The notes under the pieces were generated by a model. That model was not told the origin of the DNA and ran no database searches. It saw only the letters and a program-made list of their open reading frames with translations. Made by a program: the position numbers and the translations under genes. DNA of 64,000 nt. Origin: Axinella damicornis (Eukaryota; Porifera; Demospongiae; Axinellida; Axinellidae). Below are positions 55,100 through 64,000 of this stretch, one piece after another; positions within the stretch are counted from its first letter, which is position 1, and each line of letters begins with the position of its first letter. The DNA lies in the NCBI GenBank assembly GCA_963931865.1, contig OZ007505.1, forward strand, positions 10,492,913-10,556,912. The letters run 5' to 3'.

Positions 55100-56010
55100 A
55101 CAACATAACCCCCAAAAAAGACAATGTTCAAAAGTTATCATTTTCAGTTGGTTGACATACGTACGAATTACGAAGTATTCTTGCACATTGTATAACTAGC
55201 TATCTGCCTTGAGGCATACCCATTTTGCTGTAGAGTTACATGTACCTCATGTTCCGTGTATTACATGTACCGTGTCGTTTCCTTTCACTCGAAAGCACCT
55301 TTACTGACTTGTAACAAAACTCCTGTGCTTTATCTGTCATTTCCTTTGCATACGTATTATGTCGTGCATATGGTTTCTAGTGCAAGCGCACATTAATTAT
55401 TTTCTACTTACGAGCGCGGGTTTCTATGTACGAGTGCGCATTTCTACATGCAAGCGAGCGTTTCTACGTACGAGTAGGTATACGCTCACGCGTTTTACGT
55501 ACCAGGTCGAACGCTTACAAAAGTAGTTATTTGTACATAATCCTGCGCTTGCTTTCATTTTTCTTCTCTTCCAGATCCTCTACCCACACAAAGGCAGCTC
55601 AACGGAACACCTCTGCTCGTTTGTTATTGGCAAGGGTATACTCTCCTGTGCCCCCTCTTGTGAGCTTCTGTGCCCCCTCTTGTGAGCTTCTGTGCCAGTG
55701 CCACTGCTTGTGGTCGGGTACCATGGATATGTTCCACGATTTCAACCATCTGAAAAACAAGAGGGTATCCTATAGTCTAAACCTGTTGTGCGTCCAATTG
55801 TAAGCCAGCTGCATATGCGTCTCGTTCAACGAGAGAGGCAGAAAACCGCTATGCACAGATTGAAAAGGAAGCTCTGGCGGACTATGTGGGCATGTGACAA
55901 GTTTGCCAATTACATCTTCGGCAAGAAGATCAAAACTGATCACAAGCCATCGGTACCACTAAACACCTAGACAACCTAGCACCGAGAGATGGAGTTCAAC
56001 CCGCAGGTTA
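55100..56010. other. UFL1 intron, no supported gene
   Basis: Direct repeat of CTTGTGAGCTTCTGTGCC at 55657 and 55679. No coding motif. Confidence 0.4.
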
Positions 56011-56131
56011 ACAATTGAGTATAATCACCTGCCAGCAATTATCTCCAGCTGAGTATGTGCAGTCTAACCCATCTGTATTTTGCAGCTGCATATGTCTGCC
56101 GTCTACTTGTCAAGTGTTCTATTATCCACTC

Positions 56132-56362
56132 CCATGGCTCTGGAGGAAGGACGTCCCTCAGCCCTCGAGACGTCATCCCACACAGACGAACCTCAGAATA
56201 CCGAACTAAGCGCAGTCACGGACATCGTCTCAAAGGCTGTTGCAACATCGATACAAGAGGCCCTCCAACTGCTGGGGCTGCTGCTACCACCCCCGCACCA
56301 GGTCTCATGGGAGAAAAGAACAAAGAGACACCACCGTCAGGCTCTGCTACGGGAACCTCGGG
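56132..56362 (+). CDS. Possible first exon of a retroelement-like gene
   Basis: ATG at 56132 reads MALEEGRPSALETSSHTDEP and SAVTDIVSKAVATSIQEALQ, then Pro-rich text, to a CTCGG|GTAAGT donor. The style (short acidic N-terminus plus amphipathic helix) resembles the start at 58787 of the DIRS-like gag. Two frames compete after 56280, so the limits are uncertain. Confidence 0.3.
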
Positions 56363-56449
56363 TAAGTGATCAAGTATATATATACTCATTTCGCCAGACA
56401 GGGGCATGTTGGGCCATGCATGGCTCGCCCAAGCGAGACGGCGCCAGCC

Positions 56450-56690
56450 AGCCAGTGTCAGTCTGCTGCCAAAAGCCAGGTAGCGGCAGTCTGCCACCAA
56501 AGCCAGGCAGCATCAGTCTGCAGCCAAAGCCAGGCAGCAGCAGTCTGCCGGCAAGCCTGGCAGCGTCAGTCTGCAGGCAAGCCAGGCAGCATCAGTCTGC
56601 TGCCATAGCCAGGCAGCGTCAGTGTGCCAGGCGGCGTCGGTCTGCCAACAAAACCAGGCAGTGGCAGTCTGCCGCCAAAAGTGTCAAACA
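56450..56690. repeat. ~27-33 bp imperfect tandem repeat
   Basis: Variations of AGCCAGGCAGCATCAGTCTG, about nine units. Confidence 0.85.
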
Positions 56691-56950
56691 GCCAGGCAGC
56701 TGCCTGACAAGGATATGTTGCAGTCAGCCACCCAGGAGAGGTACCCCATGACCAGACGGCATATCAGCTGGCCACCCTAGGACAGCCATCTCCTGGTGCG
56801 ATAGTCGGCCAGCACAAGTCAGACCCCCCCCCCCCCCCCCCACAGTGATCCCAGCATAGAGAGAACACAGACATAATTTATGTTCAAAATAACTACATGT
56901 AGATATGTATCATTGCTTGCCCGCCACCTTAACAGCGCATCAACACTCAC

Positions 56951-57051
56951 TGTGAAAGAGTTTCTCCTGGAATCCTCCCTGAGCCAGGATGGGTCCCACA
57001 GCCACTGGACGGGTGACAGCACTGAAAAGACCTCTGATCCTGGCACGGTGC
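56951..57051 (-). CDS. UFL1: UFL1 exon C
   Basis: 101 bp with acceptor CTTCAACAG|GCACCG and donor TTTCACA|GTGAGT. Encodes [20 protein letters not shown] and GGFQEKLFH, matching human UFL1 about residues 184-218, the strongest match of all exons ([13 protein letters not shown]). Confidence 0.97.
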
Positions 57052-57726
57052 CTGTTGAAGGAGACGATCAAAGAAGATAAGACTGGCACGTAGCACTCAT
57101 GCACATGAGGTACACATCTTAAAAATGACTGTCCTTCCAACTTCAGTTTGCTGGGTAGCTACTGGAAGGCTTTTTCCAAGAATTGGAAGGCTTCTTGTAA
57201 AGAATGCTGTGTTTGTACACAAGTTCCCACAAAGATCCAAGAGCTTTTGCTTATACCGTATTTCCGCGATCAAACGTTGCAGCTGCCCTGGCCCACGCTA
57301 AGTGACAGTGGATGACGGCTTGGTCGGAATCGTTGTCGACCTTTCATGCGAGCTGTACCCAAAGACAGCAACGAGCACAAGGAGTGGCAGCCAACTAGAA
57401 GACAAAGAAGTTCGCAGATTCTGCACGCACAATCTTGAAATTCACTGCAAGCTTGGCACACAATTTCCGGATTCCGAGAAAGCATCTCGCGATTGCGCAA
57501 ATTCCTAAATTGCATGGAACATATACATGCATGCTACCATGTGCCTCAAGACCAGGATTGAGTACCGGACACATTTCTGAACCCACACAAAACAAGCAGT
57601 CTCAATAATTCAGCACCATCCCTTCTGTGATTCTATACCACAGTGTACACCACGGGTCCACTAAGATACAAGTAGTGTTTTGCCTCTCGGTAATCTTTCA
57701 TTCTCCTCATGTGCATAAATACATAC

Positions 57727-57815
57727 CTTGCCACGTAAGAATCAGTGTAGAGGACTCCTGAGTCAGTCTTGTCAAGCAGTCCTTTGATTTTAGAACCCAA
57801 GGAGGCTTCAATGTG
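57727..57815 (-). CDS. UFL1: UFL1 exon B
   Basis: 89 bp with acceptor TCTGTTGCAG|CACATT and donor GCAAG|GTATGT. Encodes HIEASLGSKIKGLLDKTDSG and VLYTDSYVA, matching human UFL1 about residues 156-184. Starts in phase 0 after exon A and splits the Arg codon with exon C. Confidence 0.94.
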
Positions 57816-57996
57816 CTGCAACAGATACACAAAATTATGAGTGAGTCAAACACATGCTTCTCTCGAATTAAGATACACTTGATCACAGAGGAAAACAAAA
57901 CTGTCTTGCAGGGTAATATTCAATAATGAGATTTACAGCATTCTAACAGGACAAACTGTGTATGGGAATTAAGCCATTAATTAATTACTTTTGACT

Positions 57997-58470
57997 CGAG
58001 GGGCAACCGCACTCCTGGTAGCCGTTGCAACGCCGGCTGCGACTCGCCACCGCGCCGTAGCGCAAGCTAAGTATCGCAGTTAGTTCCAATTAACGCACAT
58101 GCCACGTGGCAACCACGCTCTGTCGATCGCTAGCAATGGCGGCCAAAGGGAAGACACGAAGTTATTACAGCACTTACAACTTTGCCAGCACGGTGAGTTT
58201 TGGCATGTAAGCGTCAGTGAATGACAGTGATTATGGCTGTGTGGTCAGAATCTTTGTGGGGCCTTCGTAAGACTGTACTGGCAACCAACATCGAAGAAAG
58301 CGATCGAGAATGGCGGCCGACGGCCCGACAAAAGCGCTTGTATCTCCACCGACGGTGACGGTGTATTCAGAATCTTTGTAGGCCTTTCTTGCAAGCTGTG
58401 AGGTTTGATTATTTATTTAGATTATTTAGATTAGTTACGCGGCACAATTTTTCCCATACCAGGAGTGTAA
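57997..58470 (-). mobile_element. MITE family A, copy 5
   Basis: Reverse orientation: CGAGGGGCAACCGCACTCCT at the low end, ATACCAGGAGTGTAA at the high end. Complete. Confidence 0.85.
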
Positions 58471-58786
58471 CATTACTGTAACCACCCCCAATCAAAAATA
58501 AACCACAAAACCTTTTATTGTAGGATACCTGACCTCGAGAATCAGGAATGGCAGGTTATTTATAGGATAGAGCCCCAGCCCCCACACTAGGGCTTTAAAT
58601 GAGGGTTGATAGGGTACGAATTAACCCAGATTAATAGACTGTGTGGTCACACAGCGTGCGGCCACAGAGTGAGCATGAGCAAGGGAAAGCACGTGGTGCC
58701 TAATGTAATTCTTGTTGAAGGGCCTTCAACTGTGTGGGGATTTGATTTTGAAGAGCCTTGAACTGCGTGAAGATTAGAATTTTGCG

Positions 58787-60000
58787 ATGGCTACTCCCGA
58801 CGAGACGGTGAAGGAGAGTGAAGTCCCGGGCCCAAGTGGGACAGTGAGGCTTGAGGACATTCAGACCACGGTGGAGACCTTAGTCCAGAGGGCGCTGGAG
58901 GCCAACCAGGGGTAGGGAAAACACCCACCTAGGCACTGGAGGCCAACCCGGGGTAGGGAAAACACCCACCTACCCCCCACGTGGACAGCGGTAAGCGGCA
59001 AATTTCAGTTTCTCTCCCATCCCTGGGAGGTGACCATGGTTTCCCACGTGAGGGAGCCTATTAATGCCTACCGTACGTAATGTAACTACGGGGTAGGTAG
59101 CAATTAGCCTAGCTAGACGTCTGGGCGAGGGGAGCATAATCATGCTAGAGGGGAATTAGATTTACGTACATCTTACGGAGATGAGAAGTCATCGGGGATT
59201 GGCAGGAGCAGTGACTTCAATGCAGACTGAATTGGGCAGGCGGTTTGTTCTAAAGGTTTTTGAAGGCTAAAACAGATGATCATGATCCCACATTACTTTT
59301 AGCAACTGCTCTAGATCTAGTGACGTTACCGATTGGTTCTGGGAGAAGACCAGATGGCTTCTGCCAAGAGTGAGCTTGTATCTCAGCTCAAGGTTTCAAC
59401 ACGATGCCCTCCAGCGAGGCCCTTGCCAAGGTCCGGCATCAGGGGTACAACATTCACAGCAGCCGGGGATACAAACCCACCTTCTCTCGAGGGCGGCCCC
59501 ACCATTCCCAGCAGGGCATCGGTATCAACGACTCTGTCCTCTATCCTCCCGTCAGTGGGACCATTGCCAGATGGGGATGACGTGGGTGACGGCCTACCCC
59601 CAGTGCCTGCTAAGGCGGTAGCAAAAATCAGGAGGGGGGAGTTTGTCAAGATGGGGAAACTGCTTCCAGAGCTCCTGGCGAGCCAGAGGGACAAGGATCC
59701 AGAGGGCAAGCATGAGCCAAAGGACAGGAGGAGCCGCAGATATCCTGACATGGGTGAAGTGCTTTGGCCAATACGCGAGCGTGCAGGCGCAACATGCCGC
59801 CCACCTGTTTACCGAGCTGATGACGTACATGGGAGCGATTATAGCCACCAGCCAGGACTAAGCGGGTGCAATATGACGTGGCCTATCATACACAGGCAGC
59901 GCTTACCGGCAACACCCACTGGTCAGCCATCAATTCCCTTTACACGATCTGCTTCACAGGCAGAGCTAAGCTACCATGGGAACAGAGGGCATGCATGCTA
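58787..60000 (+). pseudogene. DIRS-like retroelement gag-type ORF remnant
   Basis: A first piece (MATPDETVKESEVPGPSG, ETLVQRALEANQG) runs to a CAGGG|GTAGGG donor. After an intron or deletion the frames give KAVAKIRRGEFVKMGKLLPE, then ADILTWVKCFGQYASVQAQH and LFTELMTYMGAIIATSQD, then QAALTGNTHWSAIN and LYTICFTGRAKL. These motifs in this order belong to the capsid-like ORF of tyrosine-recombinase retroelements found in sponges, cnidarians and echinoderms. RT and recombinase are not seen downstream. At least three frameshifts. Confidence 0.55.
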
Positions 60001-60009
60001 ATTGGTCTC

Positions 60010-60890
60010 GGGCTGTGCGCCCGAGTGTGAGCGCTTTATCTGACTTAGACCATACCCCCACAGCAACTATTGATAGTGATGCCTGCCTTAAACCTTGCTT
60101 CATAGCAACATATGGTGCTAGTGACGTTTACAAGCAGCTGCTATAAAAGCATCATCACAGTTTGCTGGACAGTGGGCGACAAGCGTCTTTCGTGCCTGGT
60201 GCGAAGCTCTTGGAGTTCATGAAAAGAACTGCTATTGCTGTAGCTACTAATAACCACTCTAACTTTGTCATACATGTACCTTGCACTTCGGTGCGTCTCT
60301 GTGCACACAACAAATCTACGTATGCAGGACTATCCCTCAGCCCAAGGCGAGGCACAACTTCCAGAAAAAGTCAATCATTTTGGCGTGTATTGTTAATTTA
60401 AAACCACCATCTCCAACCGGACTTTAAGTGCAGCACCAAATTATCACGTGTTTCACTGACAATATCACAAGGTATGCAAGAATTGACAAAATATAGGGTT
60501 GATTGTTATAAGCATGCATGCTTTTGATTTGGCAAGCTGGATCTGATGAAGAAGAAAAAGTGTTCTAACTTCTGTCAACGAACTGCTGTGTTTCACATAT
60601 ATTTGCGTTCACAAAGTATTAGTTATAGCATGGCAACAAGGGCAGAATGCCAGATACAACAGTATCGGCACTGCTGTGACTAAACCGGAGGGCTTTACGT
60701 CACAATACCTGGCATGCAGCCTGAGTTGCCCGCATGCAATAACTAATTTATTGCATGATACACTACAGGTTGCATGCACCTGATTAGGCGTTGCTACATA
60801 AGTGATGGTGTGACGTCAAACAAATTGACGGAGCTGGAGACTGACAGCTAGACAGCATACTGCTGTCTAGGTAGTAATCGAGCTGGAGAA
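60010..60890. other. Stretch without a supported gene
   Basis: A short reading piece (60162-60400, LLDSGRQASFVPGAKL) may be further retroelement debris. The rest is AT-rich intron. Confidence 0.35.
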
Positions 60891-60892
60891 TT

Positions 60893-61420
60893 ATGGAGAT
60901 CCAGGAGAACGAGTACGGAGACATGTTTGTTTGTGCCGATGATTTTTCCGAGGAACAGCCTATACATCCTGGAGTGTGGGCTTGTATCAATTGGGAAGCG
61001 GACTTACCAGACGATTTGCATTTGCTTGAGGATGAATTCTCCGAGTGGGGCTGTGTGTTCGAGAGTAGCAATCCCGCCAACCAAGAAGCAAAAGAAAACC
61101 CTTGAATTTTGGTAATCAAGTCACAACCGAGAGTGAGAAGGTGAGAACACACAGGCAACTACTAGGTGGGAACTACATAATTTCAACCATGGAGCTCATG
61201 GTGAGCTGAAACTGGCACGGATGACAGAGTCCCAGAAAATTTGCTGCAAAAATGGGAACCTCGGGAACTGTGTCGCTCTACGTTAAGGAAACTCACCGCA
61301 AGGATGGACGGCTGTTTCCATCGAAGAGTATTGACGGGCTACTTGCTTAAAGAGGTAATGTTCAACCTCTGTGGAACGTTAGAAAAAATGGCAACATAGC
61401 AGTCCGCCGTCATTTTCAGG
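60893..61420 (+). pseudogene. Crypton/KIAA1958-like N-terminal fragment (copy 4)
   Basis: Frame 60893-61105 gives an acidic start (MEIQENEYGDMFVCADDFSE, DLPDDLHLLEDEFSEWG). After a shift comes VTTESEKVRTHRQL, resembling the FGNRVTTEKE part of the copy at 24459-25561, and then SLYVKETHRKDGRLFPSKS (compare SFYVKETQRQDGKPFPSR). The recombinase core is missing. Confidence 0.55.
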
Positions 61421-61639
61421 GTCCACAGCAGCTGTAGGACTAAGCAAGAAGACGACCTGGAGCAAGGCAATCATGATAATCACAATTAAGAAGCGGGGGG
61501 GGGGGGGGGGGGGGAAGAGGCCTTGGAAGGGGAATATAAAGGTTGAGCTCAAGTTGTGACACTGTACTTCCTGCGGTATTCAGGGTTGCATACATCCTTC
61601 CATTCAGCGTCGACAAGGTGGAGGAATACCGTTCTGTAT

Positions 61640-61977
61640 GTCAGGACTTTTGGACACTGTGAAGGATTGTCAGTCAGAACTGCTACAGAAGGTGAAGATC
61701 CACCTGCTGCTTCACCTGGTTGACAACATGCTTGACTTTGGGCCATGTTCCTCCTTCAACACAGAGAGGTCAGAGACCAAATACATAAATGACTGTGTCG
61801 GTGCGTAAATGCACATCCACTCCCTTACTTTTATGCAGATGTGAGTCATCCAATTCGGTGATGTGCACTCACAACATCTATGCGAACCGAGCAGCTCCTA
61901 GCAGGGACATTGCACACAGCTTTGCTGTCATGGAACACTTACGTTTCATCTGTGGCGGTGGAATAACCGATGAATAG
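61640..61977 (+). pseudogene. CACTA/tnp2-associated-like ORF fragment, two exons
   Basis: Exon 1 (to 61768) reads VKDCQSELLQKVKIHLLLHL, VDNMLDFGPCSSFNTER. The 70-bp intron runs from 61769 (GTCAGA) to TTATGCAG at 61838. Exon 2 continues in phase as CESSNSVMCTHNIYANRAAP, SRDIAHSFAVMEHLRFIC and stops at 61977. The K.H..LHL..FGP...F.TER.ES.N......SNR.APSRDIA pattern is one I recall downstream of tnp2/Plavaka-type transposases. This assignment is tentative. Confidence 0.5.
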
Positions 61978-62102
61978 CGAGTGGAGGGAAGAAGAAATGT
62001 CCCTATTTGGGAGTTTTATTCAGTTGGAGAGGATCTGAAGTTTGCTGTTTGCAGTGCTTGAGGCCAAAAGACTTGGCAAGGTGAGGCAACCACAAGAACG
62101 TG

Positions 62103-62195
62103 CAATATCGGATCAGTTATCGGTATCGGCAGATATCTGTTGGTATATATCGGTTATCGGAATATCGGTAAAAGACCATATCGGTGCACCACTGC
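62103..62195. mobile_element. Transposon terminus with ATCGGT repeats
   Basis: AATATCGGATCAGTTATCGG, then several TATCGGTTATCGG motifs, ending ATATCGGTGCACCACTG. A similar end is at 43600-43665 (ATCGGTATCGGTGCAGCCTT). Probably hAT-like ends. Confidence 0.5.
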
Positions 62196-62839
62196 AATAC
62201 CAGTGAGGACCCTTCAGGATCCACTGGCATGATCAGACCAGCCACGAAGCGTCAGTGTCTCTCCTCCACTTTGAGTGCCAAGCTCGACGAATTCGTCCAC
62301 GCAGTGTCAAATATTCAGAACATTAATCATGTTTATGAAAAACGTGCAGAACACATTCCAATGCGTCATACGTAAGGGCATAGTGTTGGTGCCAGTGGTG
62401 GCAAGGTGCTGCCGGAGGATCGTTGGCTGCCAGCAGCGTGTGGCAATGTGGCTTCGTGGGCACACCTCCTGCCCACACTGCACCTCCACATTGGAGCGCC
62501 AGTTCACTCTTTGAGGCCTTGATGACGTGACACAAACCCTGCAGGCGACAGTCGAAGAGCAGATAGCCTCGAGTTCAGGCATCCGTCAGCCACTCACCAG
62601 ACCTGGAATTCCTGTATAGATCGTGTCTATACCACAACATGCAGCTGTCGGTTAGGTTTTGTATCAGATCATGAGATATTAACCGTGTGTTTGTGTGTGT
62701 ATGTCTGTGTGTAATGGAAGTGGGATGCTCGTGGGGCGGGACTAGACTAGTGAGGCATGACCTTCGTACTTCAATTTACTGAACCTCTAACTCTGCGAAG
62801 AATGTTCGAGAACATTGGGCATGGGCTGGAACAGCTGGG

Positions 62840-63125
62840 GCTACAAGCGGATGCAATCGGGGAGCAGCAGTCGAAGCGGACGCAATCGGGGAGCTGCAGT
62901 TGAACCGGACGCAATCGGGGAGCAGCAGTTGAAGCAGGCGCAATCGGGGAGCAGCAGCTGAAGCGGACGCAATCGGGGAGCAGTTGACACAATATAGAGC
63001 AGCAACTAAAACGGACGCAAGTGGCAAGCAGCAGCTGAAGCGGATGCAAATGGGGGGCAGCAGTTGAAGCGGACTGATGCAATCGCGCGGGGAGCAGCAG
63101 CTGAAGTGGACACAATCAGGGAGCA
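62840..63125. repeat. ~33-36 bp imperfect tandem repeat
   Basis: Unit around GAAGCGGACGCAATCGGGGA plus GCAGCAGTT, about eight copies. Open frames on the minus strand (LLQLLLPDCVRF-like repeats) are a result of the repeat. Confidence 0.9.
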
Positions 63126-63129
63126 GCAG

Positions 63130-63750
63130 CTCTGCACAGAGAGCTGCCCAGCACCGGATTACTCACGTAGGCGAACGAGGGGAGATGTAGCTGAGCAAGC
63201 GAAGCTTCTTGTACATGTGACGTTGTTTTAGTGTTGTAGAAAGTGTGCGATGCACTCCAAGCATTTTTTGGTAACCTTATTCCCAGGCCCACAAATATAT
63301 ACTAGTACATTTATCAGAGAAAAGTTTTCGCCTCTACATTGTGCACTTTTTCGAGCACATGAAATGCATAGCTTATTAGGTGCAACATCACCGAAGGTAC
63401 AAATGGGATGGGACTGAGGCTGGCATTTTCCCTTGTTTCTTAGGTTTTTTGAGAGGTACAATATGACACGCCACCACTAAACCCTTTTCAGAGAAAATAT
63501 TTTTCCTCCAGTAACATTACCATAGCCCAACCAGTTCCTGTAACTGAATTATTGCTGTGCTGTTTTGTTGCATCACTTGGAAGAGATTTAGCGTAGCAGT
63601 AGATATGTAATTGGCAAAATGCCTTCATTTTTAAAGACACATACCAAACGTGGGGTTCGCTCAGGCTCTAATAGATAGTGTCTGCTGTGGGCATTAGGTC
63701 ACTGTTGTGTACATGTATTACTGTTAATCTATTGAATTGTATACCGCAGA
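63130..63750. other. UFL1 intron, no supported gene
   Basis: No coding motif. Confidence 0.4.
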
Positions 63751-63755
63751 CGTAC

Positions 63756-63870
63756 CTCCACAAGAAAGTCATTTGGTAGTCCAAAGTTCTTGCTGAGGGT
63801 AGCGACTGACAACTGTCCCACCTCCTGGAGAGTGTCATTGAGTTCCTCACACAAGCGGTTCATGTAGGAC
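63756..63870 (-). CDS. UFL1: UFL1 exon A (first one in the window)
   Basis: 115 bp with acceptor CACATCTCAG|GTCCTA and donor GTGGAG|GTACGT. Encodes SYMNRLCEELNDTLQEVGQL, SVATLSKNFGLPNDFLVE, matching human UFL1 about residues 118-155 (YLDRLAEEVNDKLQESGQV). It starts with a one-base phase, so more exons encoding the N-terminal ~117 residues lie beyond 64000. Confidence 0.93.
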
Positions 63871-63884
63871 CTGAGATGTGTATG

Positions 63885-64000
63885 TGTAGGTGTGTATACG
63901 TATGCATGCATGATGTGTGGCATGTGTGGAGTCAGTGTGGTATGTGGTGTGTTTGTGTGTGTGTGTGTGCGCGTGTGTGTGTGCATGTGTGTGGGGGGGT
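63885..64000. repeat. GT-rich microsatellite
   Basis: TGTGTATGTGTAGGTGTG continuing to the window end, just upstream (minus sense) of UFL1 exon A. Confidence 0.9.

Larger units (their letters stand above)
9657..63870 (-). other. UFL1: UFL1 gene span in this window (ten exons on the minus strand)
   Basis: UFL1 is the E3 ligase that transfers the ubiquitin-like modifier UFM1 to targets such as ribosomal protein uL24/RPL26. It works at the ER membrane with DDRGK1/UFBP1 and CDK5RAP3. Ten minus-strand exons with consistent splice phases give about 441 codons that align in order to roughly residues 118-630 of the 794-residue human protein. Exons are A 63756-63870, B 57727-57815, C 56951-57051, D 48899-49042, E 45595-45773, F 43706-43842, G 33891-34073, H 25953-26029, I 14076-14242 and J 9657-9787. 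Missing are the first ~117 residues (beyond 64000), ~10 residues between E and F, ~60 low-complexity residues between G and H, and the C-terminal ~160. The gene exceeds 54 kb because its introns are filled with TEs. No frameshift occurs in any exon, so the gene is probably functional. Confidence 0.93.

Noticed and set aside
62771..63115. LLLPDCVRFSCC-type repeat ORFs on the minus strand
   Set aside because: Direct result of the 33-36 bp tandem repeat.
1..64000. tRNA or rRNA genes
   Set aside because: I looked for tRNA-like T-loop and anticodon arms and rRNA core motifs by eye and saw none I could support. A covariance-model scan would be needed to be sure.

Overview
The window is eukaryotic and metazoan. 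It has short coding exons with GT-AG splice sites, long introns, dense and mostly decayed transposable elements (TEs), microsatellites and minisatellites, and no bacterial-style gene packing. The TE mix (Penelope-like, hAT, tyrosine-recombinase Crypton/KIAA1958-like, Ty3-like, DIRS-like, many hairpin MITEs) together with a G2E3-like HECT gene family suggests a non-bilaterian animal. A sponge is my best guess, but this is an inference and not proven.

One conserved host gene organises the window. Ten exons on the minus strand, from 63870 down to 9657, encode UFL1, the UFM1 E3 ligase. All are in frame and match roughly human residues 118-630. The N-terminal end lies beyond 64000. The C-terminal exons were not found and are probably beyond the left edge. 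Almost everything else in 9.7-63.9 kb sits in UFL1 introns. Because all ten UFL1 exons are open while nearly every TE gene carries frameshifts or stops, those breaks look like real decay rather than sequencing noise.

Layout: 0.5-4.6 kb has Tudor-knot-like and unrecognised ORFs and a MITE. 6.3-8.2 kb holds a retroelement remnant with protease, RT fragment and integrase. 9.7-14.2 kb holds UFL1 exons J and I, with three unrecognised minus-strand exon-like segments and another mobile-type ORF between them. 15.2 kb is a Crypton fragment. 17.5-24.45 kb is a candidate foldback-like element: inverted arrays of a 20-bp minisatellite bound a HECT E3-ligase gene (plus) and a DDE integrase-type transposase gene (minus), with a Penelope-like remnant and MITEs inserted. 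24.46-25.6 kb is the best-preserved Crypton gene, with a fourfold 51-bp repeat upstream that looks like a promoter module. 26.3-29.2 kb has hAT remnants. 30.1-33.2 kb is a nest of four elements. 35.6-36.9 kb is a long inverted-repeat element with a small acidic gene. 37.3-40.6 kb is a non-LTR retrotransposon split by insertions, one carrying a spliced YqaJ-type nuclease gene fragment. 40.9-50 kb is rich in tandem repeats and includes a minisatellite built from a UFL1 exon end plus its splice donor. 51-62 kb holds hAT, HECT, DIRS-like, Crypton and CACTA-like fragments among UFL1 exons C and B. Exon A lies at 63.8 kb.

Family names come from recognising motifs in the translations. No database search was run.
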